From positions 1 to 64,000 of the forward strand of contig CAJXUA010000005.1 of assembly GCA_913060695.1 (NCBI GenBank): 64,000 nt of DNA. The letters are read 5' to 3'. The notes under the pieces were generated by a model. It had not been told where the DNA came from and did not search any database. It saw only the letters and a program-made list of their open reading frames with translations. Origin of the DNA: an uncultured Gammaproteobacteria bacterium (GTDB lineage Bacteria; Pseudomonadota; Gammaproteobacteria; Pseudomonadales; Pseudohongiellaceae). Shown piece by piece: positions 32,176 to 39,935 of this stretch (positions are counted from its first letter, which is position 1; every line of letters starts with the position of its first letter). The position numbers were made by a program, and so were the translations under genes.

Positions 32176-33687
32176 ATGCTCATGACAGCTTCGTATGGCC
32201 AAACGTTTCTAAAGAATTTCTTGGGCTCATCGCCCGACTGGTACAAGCAGACAATCGTCGGCTTTCTTATCCTGAATCCTGTGCTGTTCTTCTTCGTCGA
32301 CCCTTTTATTGCAGGGTGGGCCTTAATAGCCGAGTTTATCTTTACCCTCGCGATGGCATTGAAGTGCTACCCACTGCAGCCCGGTGGCCTGCTTGCCTTC
32401 GAGGCAGTTGTAATAGGGATGTGTTCTACCGAGGCTGTCTACGAGGAAGCACACACTAACTTCCCCGTGATCCTGCTGTTGATCTTCATGGTGGCGGGCA
32501 TCTCCTTCTTGAAGGAGATGCTGCTGTTTACCTTTACTAAGATCTTGTTGCGCGTGCACTCCAAAACAATGCTGTCGTTGATGTTTGCCATTATGGGAGC
32601 CGTATTGTCGGCGTTCTTGGATGCCCTAACAGTAACCGCGGTGGTGATCGCGGTGGCCTCTGGCTTCTTCGGGGTCTATCACAAGGTAGCTTCGGGCTTT
32701 CATCACGACAAAGAGAACCACGATGTTACCGACGATCTCAGCATCAAGGACACTAGCCGAGCAGATTTGGAGAGTTTTCGTGCCTTCTTGCGCAATATCA
32801 TGATGCACGCCGCTATTGGTACCGCATTAGGTGGGGTTTGCACTATCGTCGGAGAGCCTCAGAACCTGCTGATCGGACACATCATGGAGTGGGATTTCGT
32901 GGAGTTCTTCCTGCGCGTAGCTCCAGTCTCGATGGTAGTTCTGGCTACGGGCCTTACCACTACGATTCTTGTGGAGAAGTTTAAGATTGCGGGTTATGGC
33001 GCAACCTTGCCGGACACTGTACGAGAAATTCTGCAGTCCTATGATGATGCACAGACTGCGAAACTGACGAGGTCAGACATCCTCAATATGTGGATACAGG
33101 CAGCGGTCGCTGTCTTCCTAGTATTCTGCTTAGCCTTCCACTTGGCCGAAGTAGGCATTATCGGACTAGCCGTGATCGTGCTGGCTACTGCCTTCACCGG
33201 CATCACTGACGAACACCGTCTGGGACACGCTTTCCAAGAAGCTCTGCCATTTACCGCCCTATTGGTGGTGTTCTTTACAGTCGTGGCGGTGATACATCAT
33301 CTGCATCTATTCACGCCGGTTGTGGACTATGTGCTGAGTCTGGAGGGTTCTACCCAGCTATCGGCGTTCTATATCGCCAACGGTGTGCTCTCTATGGTCT
33401 CCGACAATGTGTTCGTCGCCACTGTCTACATCACCGAGGTACAGTCGGCATTCTTGGCTGGCAGTATCGATCGTGCACAGTTCGATCTTCTGGCGGTGGC
33501 GATCAACACCGGTACAAATATTCCATCGGTTGCAACACCGAATGGGCAAGCTGCATTCCTGTTCTTGTTGACCTCGGCTCTTGCACCGCTGATTCGTCTC
33601 TCTTACGGTCGCATGGTGATCCTCGCTTTGCCCTACACGATCACGATGTCTATCGCGGGCCTGCTCGCAACGATGTACCTCCTGTAA
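32176..33687 (+). CDS. nhaB: Na+/H+ antiporter NhaB, second copy
   Basis: 503 residues, a close paralogue of the preceding gene over its whole length, with the same membrane layout and landmarks ([58 protein letters not shown]). Differences concentrate in the charged loop ([17 protein letters not shown]) and scattered membrane positions. The 213-nt spacer holds a terminator and a second hairpin, so independent expression is likely. Tandem duplication with divergence suggests dosage or conditions-specific use (inference). The uspA-like gene follows 174 nt later. Confidence 0.95.
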   Translation: MLMTASYGQTFLKNFLGSSPDWYKQTIVGFLILNPVLFFFVDPFIAGWALIAEFIFTLAMALKCYPLQPGGLLAFEAVVIGMCSTEAVYEEAHTNFPVILLLIFMVAGISFLKEMLLFTFTKILLRVHSKTMLSLMFAIMGAVLSAFLDALTVTAVVIAVASGFFGVYHKVASGFHHDKENHDVTDDLSIKDTSRADLESFRAFLRNIMMHAAIGTALGGVCTIVGEPQNLLIGHIMEWDFVEFFLRVAPVSMVVLATGLTTTILVEKFKIAGYGATLPDTVREILQSYDDAQTAKLTRSDILNMWIQAAVAVFLVFCLAFHLAEVGIIGLAVIVLATAFTGITDEHRLGHAFQEALPFTALLVVFFTVVAVIHHLHLFTPVVDYVLSLEGSTQLSAFYIANGVLSMVSDNVFVATVYITEVQSAFLAGSIDRAQFDLLAVAINTGTNIPSVATPNGQAAFLFLLTSALAPLIRLSYGRMVILALPYTITMSIAGLLATMYLL

Positions 33688-33861
33688 GCCACGCCCAGCG
33701 CATGCCGTCGAGTGTTTTCGGCGGCATGTTTGCGGCAGATCAAAGCCCGTCGATTTAAGTATAGTCACTGTCGTCCACTCATTGTGAGTGCGCGTTGCAG
33801 AGCCTATGATGAAAATTCAAGACGAGTTTCGACAATTGGCTAGTTCACGGGAGAGAGTTCT

Positions 33862-34296
33862 ATGAGTCACTATAAGCATGTCATGGTTGCTATCGATGGA
33901 TCGGATGAGTCTGCAAGAATTGTAGAGCGCGCAGTCGCGCTCGCCTCTGGCGCAAAGCTCAGTGTTATCCAAGTGTTCGAAACGCTAGTGGGTAACTATA
34001 CCTACGAGCTGAACATGGGGGATTTCGAGAAAGCGCAGCACGAATTCGAAGCCGAAGTGGCGAAGAGTACCCGAGCCATGCTCAAGGCTAAATTTCCTAA
34101 TATCCATGCGGAGGATGTGCACTTCACCCGCGGTAAGGCTGCTTACGAGATCAAGCGACTGGCAGAGAGCAGCAAGGTAGACCTTCTTGTAATTGGCAGC
34201 CATGGCCAAGGCGCGGTGAAGGCCGCAGTGTTAGGCTCGACCGCCAATGCTGTGCTGCACGGCATTCACTGCGACGTGTTTACCATTCGCGTTTAA
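33862..34296 (+). CDS. Universal stress protein, UspA family
   Basis: 144 residues, one Usp domain. The start YKHVMVAIDGSDESARIVERAV is the conserved first strand and Asp of the ATP site. GSHGQGAVKAAVLGSTANAVLHG fits the ATP-binding G-x2-G-x9-G-S pattern, so this is an ATP-binding type. The family supports survival under starvation, respiratory arrest or oxidative stress; the target is unknown. A GGGAGAG ribosome site precedes the ATG. It is convergent with the DUF3365 gene (8-nt gap). Confidence 0.92.
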   Translation: MSHYKHVMVAIDGSDESARIVERAVALASGAKLSVIQVFETLVGNYTYELNMGDFEKAQHEFEAEVAKSTRAMLKAKFPNIHAEDVHFTRGKAAYEIKRLAESSKVDLLVIGSHGQGAVKAAVLGSTANAVLHGIHCDVFTIRV

Positions 34297-34304
34297 GACG
34301 AACG

Positions 34305-34961
34305 CTACATCGGTTTGCGCAGCGAAATAGCGCCGCGTACCTGGCCTGCTAGATACCCAATCGCGAGATCGTTTGGGTATCTAGCACGAATGGCGCTGAG
34401 CACTTCCTGACTTACCTCGCTGCCGTGGCATGTCAAACAAAGCGGTGCTGTGGGCTGGGCTTGCATATAGCGGAAATTGCCATTCACAGTTTCCGCAACA
34501 TTCAGTGTGGCCGCTGATTCCCCTGCTAGTTGACGCTGATCGAACATGTGTAGCACTTGTGTCTCCCATGAGTCCGGCACGGCAGTGCTGCTATTGCGGG
34601 CCTTTAAGCTGACTCGCGTCACATCCCAACCGGACTCTTCGCTCAATTGCTGAGCAATTCTTGGTGCTTCCAGCGCACAGACGTCGATCGCATTCAGTGG
34701 CCCGCCCTCTTGCATAGCGGATTGTAGTGTTGGCAATAGAGTGCCCACGAAGCGTTGTGTTAAATCACTGGCCTCATTGATGAGCGCTGTGGGGGCGAAT
34801 TGGGGAATGCCCGGCGTGCTAATTGCTGCGGAGTTCAATGTCGTTTGCGCCGAATTAGTTGCGACAGTTGCTCCCACTGTAGGAGGTGAGGCTGGCGTAC
34901 AACCGAGCAAAAATACTAATGGAAAGGCATAGCTTAGAGATAAATAGTTGCTTAGTTCCAT
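34305..34961 (-). CDS. DUF3365 (Tll0287-like) heme lipoprotein
   Basis: 218 residues. A lipobox-like LLGC (Cys21) suggests a lipoprotein on the periplasmic side. After a low-complexity Ala/Thr linker comes a DUF3365 domain (Tll0287-like), with NAIDVCALEAPRIAQQLSEESGWDVTRVSLKARN and the c-type heme motif CLTCHG near residue 185. Proteins of this fold bind one heme and may sense redox state or gas. It is divergent from the phosphoketolase operon (50-nt spacer), so joint regulation is possible. Confidence 0.85.
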   Translation of the reverse strand: MELSNYLSLSYAFPLVFLLGCTPASPPTVGATVATNSAQTTLNSAAISTPGIPQFAPTALINEASDLTQRFVGTLLPTLQSAMQEGGPLNAIDVCALEAPRIAQQLSEESGWDVTRVSLKARNSSTAVPDSWETQVLHMFDQRQLAGESAATLNVAETVNGNFRYMQAQPTAPLCLTCHGSEVSQEVLSAIRARYPNDLAIGYLAGQVRGAISLRKPM

Positions 34962-35011
34962 GGAGATGATTTTCTTTTTGAAAGCGTTTAGTCGAGTGTC
35001 TTCATCATAAA

Positions 35012-35212
35012 ATGCTTTCGATTAGCCTGTCAGTAAAAAATGGACAGCGAGTTGTGCTAGACGAACAAGGGAGTCTTGTGGCTCAAGGTTTAAGTAATTT
35101 ATATCTGCACCAGAGTCGGGTTGCTCTTTGCTTGACGCCGGTCAATGCATTCGACGAGATGTTCAGGCAGTGTGAGTCTTTAGGTACGACGCTAGTGGAG
35201 AACGTGGCATGA
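35012..35212 (+). CDS. Small protein coupled to phosphoketolase, unknown
   Basis: 66 residues, no recognised domain, soluble. Its stop overlaps the start of the phosphoketolase gene (GGCATGAGTG: TGA stop inside the ATGA), the usual sign of translational coupling. The sequence (QRVVLDEQGSLVAQGLSNLYLHQSRVALCLTPVNAFDEMF) has good protein-like composition with short alternating strands. The ATG at 35012 has no strong ribosome site visible. It could be a real accessory subunit or a leader ORF that controls translation of the operon. Confidence 0.5.
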   Translation: MLSISLSVKNGQRVVLDEQGSLVAQGLSNLYLHQSRVALCLTPVNAFDEMFRQCESLGTTLVENVA

Positions 35213-37503
35213 GTGACAATAAGGCAGTTTGGCTCGCCGGTTATGGCGTCATCGAACATAGGCCCGATACTGTGAAAGCAGTAGAGGAGCTAGTGGATTC
35301 ATTGAATGTCGCTGGCATTTGTAAGCGGGAGCAAGCCTGGGCGCTCTTTCTTGCTGCCGATAGGCTGTCGAGCATGGGGCTGTGGCTAACCGCACACATG
35401 ACCTATGCACGAGAGGTGCATCTCGATGGGCGCACACTAGCCGCCGAGGATTTCAAGCTTACGCCGGAGGGGCATACAGGAGGGGCGCTTAATATGGTGC
35501 CCGCTTATGTAGGCTACCTGCTTGCCAATGCACTGAGTGGCAGCACACGCGCTTGGATGATGGGGCAAGGGCACTGCGTGGCGGCGATCGATGCCGTGAA
35601 TATCTTGATGCGCAATCTCGAGCCTGAACAAGAGGCCCGATACCCGCGCTCCGATCAGGGGCTGAGCCAGCTTTGCCAGGATTTCTACAGTTATGAGATC
35701 GGCGCCAATGGGCGGCCCGTCGCGCCCTTGGGGAGTCATGTGAATGTGTATACCGCCGGTGGTATCAGCGAGGGCGGCTATCTCGGTTTCGCTGGCCTAC
35801 AGTATGTCCACATGCCATTGCCTGGGCAGGAGTTGGTGAGTTTTCTCAGTGATGGGGCTTTCGAGGAACAGCGCGGCAGCGATTGGGCATCGCGCTGGTG
35901 GCGTGGCGAAGACACCGGGTTGGTGATGCCCATCATGATTGCCAATGGCCGTCGTATCGATCAACGCACGACCATGTCTCAGTCTGGCGGGGTGCATTGG
36001 TTTCGCGATCATCTAAGACTAAACGGCTTCGAGCCTGTGGATATCGATGGGCGTGATCCTGCGGCATTCGCCTGGGCAATCCTAAGCATGGCGCAGCGAC
36101 TCAAGACCCAGCATGAGCAGATTGAAGCAGGGGAGCGTAGTTATCCAGTATTGCTTCCATATGCGATTGCGGAAACGGTAAAGGGCTTTGGCTTCCCGGG
36201 TTCGGGTACCAACGCTGCGCATAATCTGCCGTTGCCAGGCAGCTGCGCCAGCGATGAGAAAAGCCGCACTTTATTCAACGAAGGCTGTGCAAAATTATTC
36301 GTTGCCCCTGCTGAGCTGGCCGTGGCAATCGAGTCTTTGCAAACGCATAGTGCACAGGGGCGAGTGCAGGAGAAGGATCACTGCCTGCGTCAATTGAAGG
36401 TGCAATCTCCTGTTCTCCCATTTCCAGAGAGAATAATTCCCGGCACAGCGGTTGCCCCTATGGCTGCGATCGATGTGTGGTTCTGCGCTTTGGCCACTGC
36501 TAATCCCAATATGCGGGTTCGAGTTGGCAACCCGGACGAGATGCGCAGCAATCGCATGAACAAGAGCTTGGACCTTCTTCAGCATCGAGTTACCTCTCCC
36601 GAGGACGGAGTCTCCGAATCCTTACACGGCGCCGTGATCACAGCACTCAACGAAGAGGCCGTGGTGAGCGCGGCGCTTGCGAACAAACAAGGGCTGAATC
36701 TTGTTGTCAGTTATGAGGCTTTCGCTGTCAAGATGCTGGGCGCGATGCGACAAGAGGTAATCTTTGCCCGGCATATCTTGGAAACGGGTCGGCGTGTACG
36801 CTGGCTGTCGGTGCCAGTGCTGGTCAGCTCCCACACTTGGGAGAACGGTAAAAACGAACAGTCACATCAGGACCCAACACTTTGTGAGGCGTGGTTAGGT
36901 GAAATGGCAGACGTGGCACCTGTGTACTTCCCCTTCGACGCCAATAGCGCCGTTGCGTTAATGGGGACGCTCTATAAACAAACTGGCCGAGTAGCAACCG
37001 TGGTAACGCCGAAAAATGTGACCCCCTATTTTTGCAGTGCCGCGCAGGCTCAGCAGGCGGTGCAGGACGGCGCTATGGTATTGCAGCACGATAGCGATGC
37101 GATTCTGCAATTCTTGGCAGTAGGAGCCTATCAACTGGAGGCGGCAAATAAGGCGGCACAGGTGATGCGTGAGCAAGGCGTGGATTGCTCGGTTGTGGCC
37201 ATCCTAGAGCCTGGCAGATTTCGCATTCCCAGAGACGCGCGGGAGGCAAACTACGTGCATTCCGATGCGGACATTGCGCGCATTATTCCCCCGGTCGAGA
37301 CGCGCCTGATTGTCTGTCATACCCATGCAGAGGTCATGACCGGTGTGCTGCGCCGTCTCGACACAGGAATCGCACAAACCCGCGTGCTCGGCTACCGTAA
37401 TCGTGGCGGAACGCTCAGCGTCGCGGGCATGCAGGAAGCCAATGGTCAATCCTGGCAAGCGATTGTCGGCGCGGCGAATTCGATATTGGGTCTACCCAAC
37501 TAG
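35209..37503 (+). CDS. xfp: Phosphoketolase (xylulose-5-P / fructose-6-P)
   Basis: 764 residues, close to the family's usual 780-800. The thiamine-diphosphate enzyme splits xylulose 5-phosphate or fructose 6-phosphate with phosphate into acetyl-phosphate and an aldose phosphate. Landmarks: EGHTGGALNMVPAYVGYL, GQGHCVAAIDAVN, SDGAFEEQRGSDWASRWW (diphosphate region), and SSHTWENGKNEQSHQDP with CEAWLGEMADVAPVYFPFD in the second half. It heads an operon with an AMP/thymidine phosphorylase-like gene (9-nt gap) and a PRPP synthetase gene. No acetate kinase or phosphotransacetylase is in the window to use the acetyl-phosphate. Confidence 0.93.
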   Translation: MSDNKAVWLAGYGVIEHRPDTVKAVEELVDSLNVAGICKREQAWALFLAADRLSSMGLWLTAHMTYAREVHLDGRTLAAEDFKLTPEGHTGGALNMVPAYVGYLLANALSGSTRAWMMGQGHCVAAIDAVNILMRNLEPEQEARYPRSDQGLSQLCQDFYSYEIGANGRPVAPLGSHVNVYTAGGISEGGYLGFAGLQYVHMPLPGQELVSFLSDGAFEEQRGSDWASRWWRGEDTGLVMPIMIANGRRIDQRTTMSQSGGVHWFRDHLRLNGFEPVDIDGRDPAAFAWAILSMAQRLKTQHEQIEAGERSYPVLLPYAIAETVKGFGFPGSGTNAAHNLPLPGSCASDEKSRTLFNEGCAKLFVAPAELAVAIESLQTHSAQGRVQEKDHCLRQLKVQSPVLPFPERIIPGTAVAPMAAIDVWFCALATANPNMRVRVGNPDEMRSNRMNKSLDLLQHRVTSPEDGVSESLHGAVITALNEEAVVSAALANKQGLNLVVSYEAFAVKMLGAMRQEVIFARHILETGRRVRWLSVPVLVSSHTWENGKNEQSHQDPTLCEAWLGEMADVAPVYFPFDANSAVALMGTLYKQTGRVATVVTPKNVTPYFCSAAQAQQAVQDGAMVLQHDSDAILQFLAVGAYQLEAANKAAQVMREQGVDCSVVAILEPGRFRIPRDAREANYVHSDADIARIIPPVETRLIVCHTHAEVMTGVLRRLDTGIAQTRVLGYRNRGGTLSVAGMQEANGQSWQAIVGAANSILGLPN

Positions 37504-37512
37504 GAGAGTACT

Positions 37513-39054
37513 GTGAATTCGAAGCAGGGCACGGCCGATTCCCCGGATGAAAACTTTCTGTATCTCACTAAAGCGGGCATCGACACTCATCAAGAGCCCG
37601 TGGTGTATATGCGCAGTGATTGCCATGTAGTCCGTTCAGAGGGCTTCAGTGCTCAGGGCCGGGTACGGGTGTGTATTGACGGGCGCAGCGTCATCGCGAC
37701 TCTGAATATCGTAACGGGTGAGCTACTCAGCCACCAGAAGGCAGGATTAAGCGATAGTGCGTGGAAGCTGCTTAAGGCAAAAGAGGGCGACAAGGCTACT
37801 TTCAAGCATGCGCTGCCAGTCGAGTCGATGAGTTTTGTGCGCGGCAAACTCTATGGCAAAGCGCTGGGGCTGGAGGCCGCGCGAGCTATTATCGGCGATA
37901 TAAGCGAAGCGCGGTATTCCGATATACAACTAGCTGCGTATGTGACCGCCTGCGCGGGCAATAATCTGAATCTCGACGAAACGATCGCCATCACCAAGGC
38001 GATGGTAGAGTGTGGGGAGCACTTCGATTGGGGAGAGGGGGTGCAAGTCTTAGATAAACATTGTGTAGGGGGACTACCTGGCAATCGCACTACTCCAATC
38101 GTTGTGGCCATTGTCGCGGCGAACGGTTTGATGATGCCCAAAACATCTTCCCGTGCCATCACCTCGCCGGCGGGTACCGCCGATACCATGGAGACCCTCA
38201 CAACGGTTGCGTTGAGTTTCGAGAGAATGCGAGAAGTGGTGCAAGAACAAGGGGCGTGTCTGGCCTGGGGCGGCTCCGTTTCCCTAAGCCCTACCGATGA
38301 CATCATTATTCGTGTGGAGCGCGCGCTAGACCTAGACAGTGAGGGTCAGCTCGTTGCATCGGTCATCTCTAAGAAGCTAGCGGCTGGCTCTACCCATGTT
38401 CTCATCGATATCCCCGTTGGGCCTACTGCAAAAGTCCGCAGCGTAGAGTTGGCTCAAATGCTGGCCGATCTCTTGGTAGAGACTGGGGCGGCACTGGGCA
38501 TGAAGGTGCAGATTCTCATCAGCGATGGTAGCCAGCCCGTTGGTCATGGCGTCGGTCCGGCCCTGGAGGCGCGGGATGTCTTGGCTGTGCTGCAACGCAC
38601 GAAGAGCGCGCCAGAGGATCTGCGCGAGCGGGCACTTACCCTTGCGGCGACTATGCTGGAGATGGGCAATGCCTGTCCCCCAGGGCGCGGTTTAGCCTTG
38701 GCTACGCAGACACTAGACAATGGCGATGCCTGGAAGAAATTCGTGGCCATTTGTGAAGCGCAGGGGGGATTGAAAACGCCCCCTGTTGCTCCGTTCCAGC
38801 ATTCCATTACGGCACACAAGGCGGGCATCGTGGCCTTGTTCAATAATCGCGTGATCTCTCGCTTAGCTAGTCTCGCGGGCGCACCCAATGCCGTCTCCGC
38901 GGGTATAGATCTACATGTCCGCCTTGGCGATAAAGTGGAGAAGGGGCAGTTGTTAATGACCTTGCATGCGGAGGCGAGAGGGGAGATGGAGTATGCGCTC
39001 GATTTCTATCAGTCTCATCTCGACGTGTTGCATATCGAGGAAGAGTTCGTATGA
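37513..39054 (+). CDS. Putative thymidine phosphorylase / AMP phosphorylase-like protein
   Basis: 513 residues with a GTG start preceded by AGGAG. The architecture is that of the long bacterial/archaeal branch: an N-terminal barrel domain (about 1-95), then the phosphorylase core with DKHCVGGLPGNRTTPIVVAIVAANG and SSRAITSPAGTADTMETLT (phosphate and base sites), and a C-terminal domain containing HLRV-type HVRLGDKVEKGQLLMTLHA. Archaeal relatives phosphorolyse NMPs to ribose 1,5-bisphosphate; DeoA makes deoxyribose 1-phosphate. The operon (phosphoketolase before, PRPP synthetase after, ATGA overlap) suggests nucleotide-pentose conversion. I favour AMP-phosphorylase-like activity but cannot prove it. 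Confidence 0.85.
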   Translation: MNSKQGTADSPDENFLYLTKAGIDTHQEPVVYMRSDCHVVRSEGFSAQGRVRVCIDGRSVIATLNIVTGELLSHQKAGLSDSAWKLLKAKEGDKATFKHALPVESMSFVRGKLYGKALGLEAARAIIGDISEARYSDIQLAAYVTACAGNNLNLDETIAITKAMVECGEHFDWGEGVQVLDKHCVGGLPGNRTTPIVVAIVAANGLMMPKTSSRAITSPAGTADTMETLTTVALSFERMREVVQEQGACLAWGGSVSLSPTDDIIIRVERALDLDSEGQLVASVISKKLAAGSTHVLIDIPVGPTAKVRSVELAQMLADLLVETGAALGMKVQILISDGSQPVGHGVGPALEARDVLAVLQRTKSAPEDLRERALTLAATMLEMGNACPPGRGLALATQTLDNGDAWKKFVAICEAQGGLKTPPVAPFQHSITAHKAGIVALFNNRVISRLASLAGAPNAVSAGIDLHVRLGDKVEKGQLLMTLHAEARGEMEYALDFYQSHLDVLHIEEEFV

Positions 39055-39935
39055 AACCGATAATATTTATTATGCCAGGCCAAGAAGCGCTGGGAGAGTC
39101 GCTTCTCGCCGGTGGTGGTTTTGAGAAAGGCGTTCTGGAATTGCGACAATTTCCAGATGGGGAAAGTTATATTCGCGTGCTCAGCGATGTAGCCGATACG
39201 CAGATTATAATCCTCTGCCAGTTACATCAGCCTAACGAGAAGATTCTGCCGCTTCTACTGTTGGTGGGTACGCTGCGAGACTTGGGCGTACACAGCATCG
39301 GTTTAGTTGCTCCCTATCTTGCGTATATGCGTCAAGATAAACGCTTTCATGAGGGCGAGGGCGTCAGCGCGCAGTATTTCGCCCGTTTGCTTAGCCAGCA
39401 ATTCGACTGGTTGTTAACAGTCGACCCGCATCTGCATCGTATACACGCACTCAACGAGGTTTATAGCATACCGTCCATCGCCTTGAGTGCAGTGCAGCCC
39501 ATTGCGCAATGGTTAAGTGGGCAGGTTAGTAAACCCATCATTATCGGGCCAGATGGAGAGTCGGAACAATGGGCCTCCAAGGTGGCGCTGGCTGCTGGCT
39601 GCCCCTTCGAGGTGCTGAGTAAGGAGCGCTTCGGTGATCGCGAGGTGCGTGTCTCCGTACCCCATGTTGCGGACTTTCTCGATCACACGCCAGTACTTGT
39701 AGATGACATAATTAGTACTGGCCATACCATGATGCAGGCCGCTGCACACTTGCGTGAAAGTGGCATGCGAGCGCCGGTGTGTATCGGTGTGCATGGGATT
39801 TTTGCAGCGGGTTCGCTCGCTCAAATGCGAGCAGCGGGGTTGCAGGTTGTGACGACTAATAGCATCGCCGACCCTAGCAATCAAATCGATCTGGCGCCTC
39901 TTATACTCGAGGGTCTGCAGCAGTTCTTGCAGTAG
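39051..39935 (+). CDS. Ribose-phosphate pyrophosphokinase-like protein
   Basis: 294 residues, slightly shorter than housekeeping Prs (about 315). Landmarks: LRQFPDGESYIRVLSDV, LVAPYLAYMRQDKRFHEGEGVSAQYFARLL (PRPP/ATP flexible loop), TVDPHLHRIH, and the PRPP-binding loop VLVDDIISTGHTM. It interconverts ribose 5-phosphate plus ATP and PRPP plus AMP. It overlaps the preceding gene by four bases, so it is translationally coupled. Its place in a catabolic operon suggests a dedicated paralogue rather than the main Prs (inference). Its last 35 bases overlap the 3' end of the convergent P-type ATPase gene. Confidence 0.92.
   Translation: MKPIIFIMPGQEALGESLLAGGGFEKGVLELRQFPDGESYIRVLSDVADTQIIILCQLHQPNEKILPLLLLVGTLRDLGVHSIGLVAPYLAYMRQDKRFHEGEGVSAQYFARLLSQQFDWLLTVDPHLHRIHALNEVYSIPSIALSAVQPIAQWLSGQVSKPIIIGPDGESEQWASKVALAAGCPFEVLSKERFGDREVRVSVPHVADFLDHTPVLVDDIISTGHTMMQAAAHLRESGMRAPVCIGVHGIFAAGSLAQMRAAGLQVVTTNSIADPSNQIDLAPLILEGLQQFLQ

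Noticed and set aside
32169-32459. 96-aa ORF overlapping the second nhaB
   Set aside because: Out-of-frame shadow of nhaB.
33688-35011. FNR/Anr boxes before uspA and the phosphoketolase operon
   Set aside because: No TTGAT-N4-ATCAA palindrome was found by eye.
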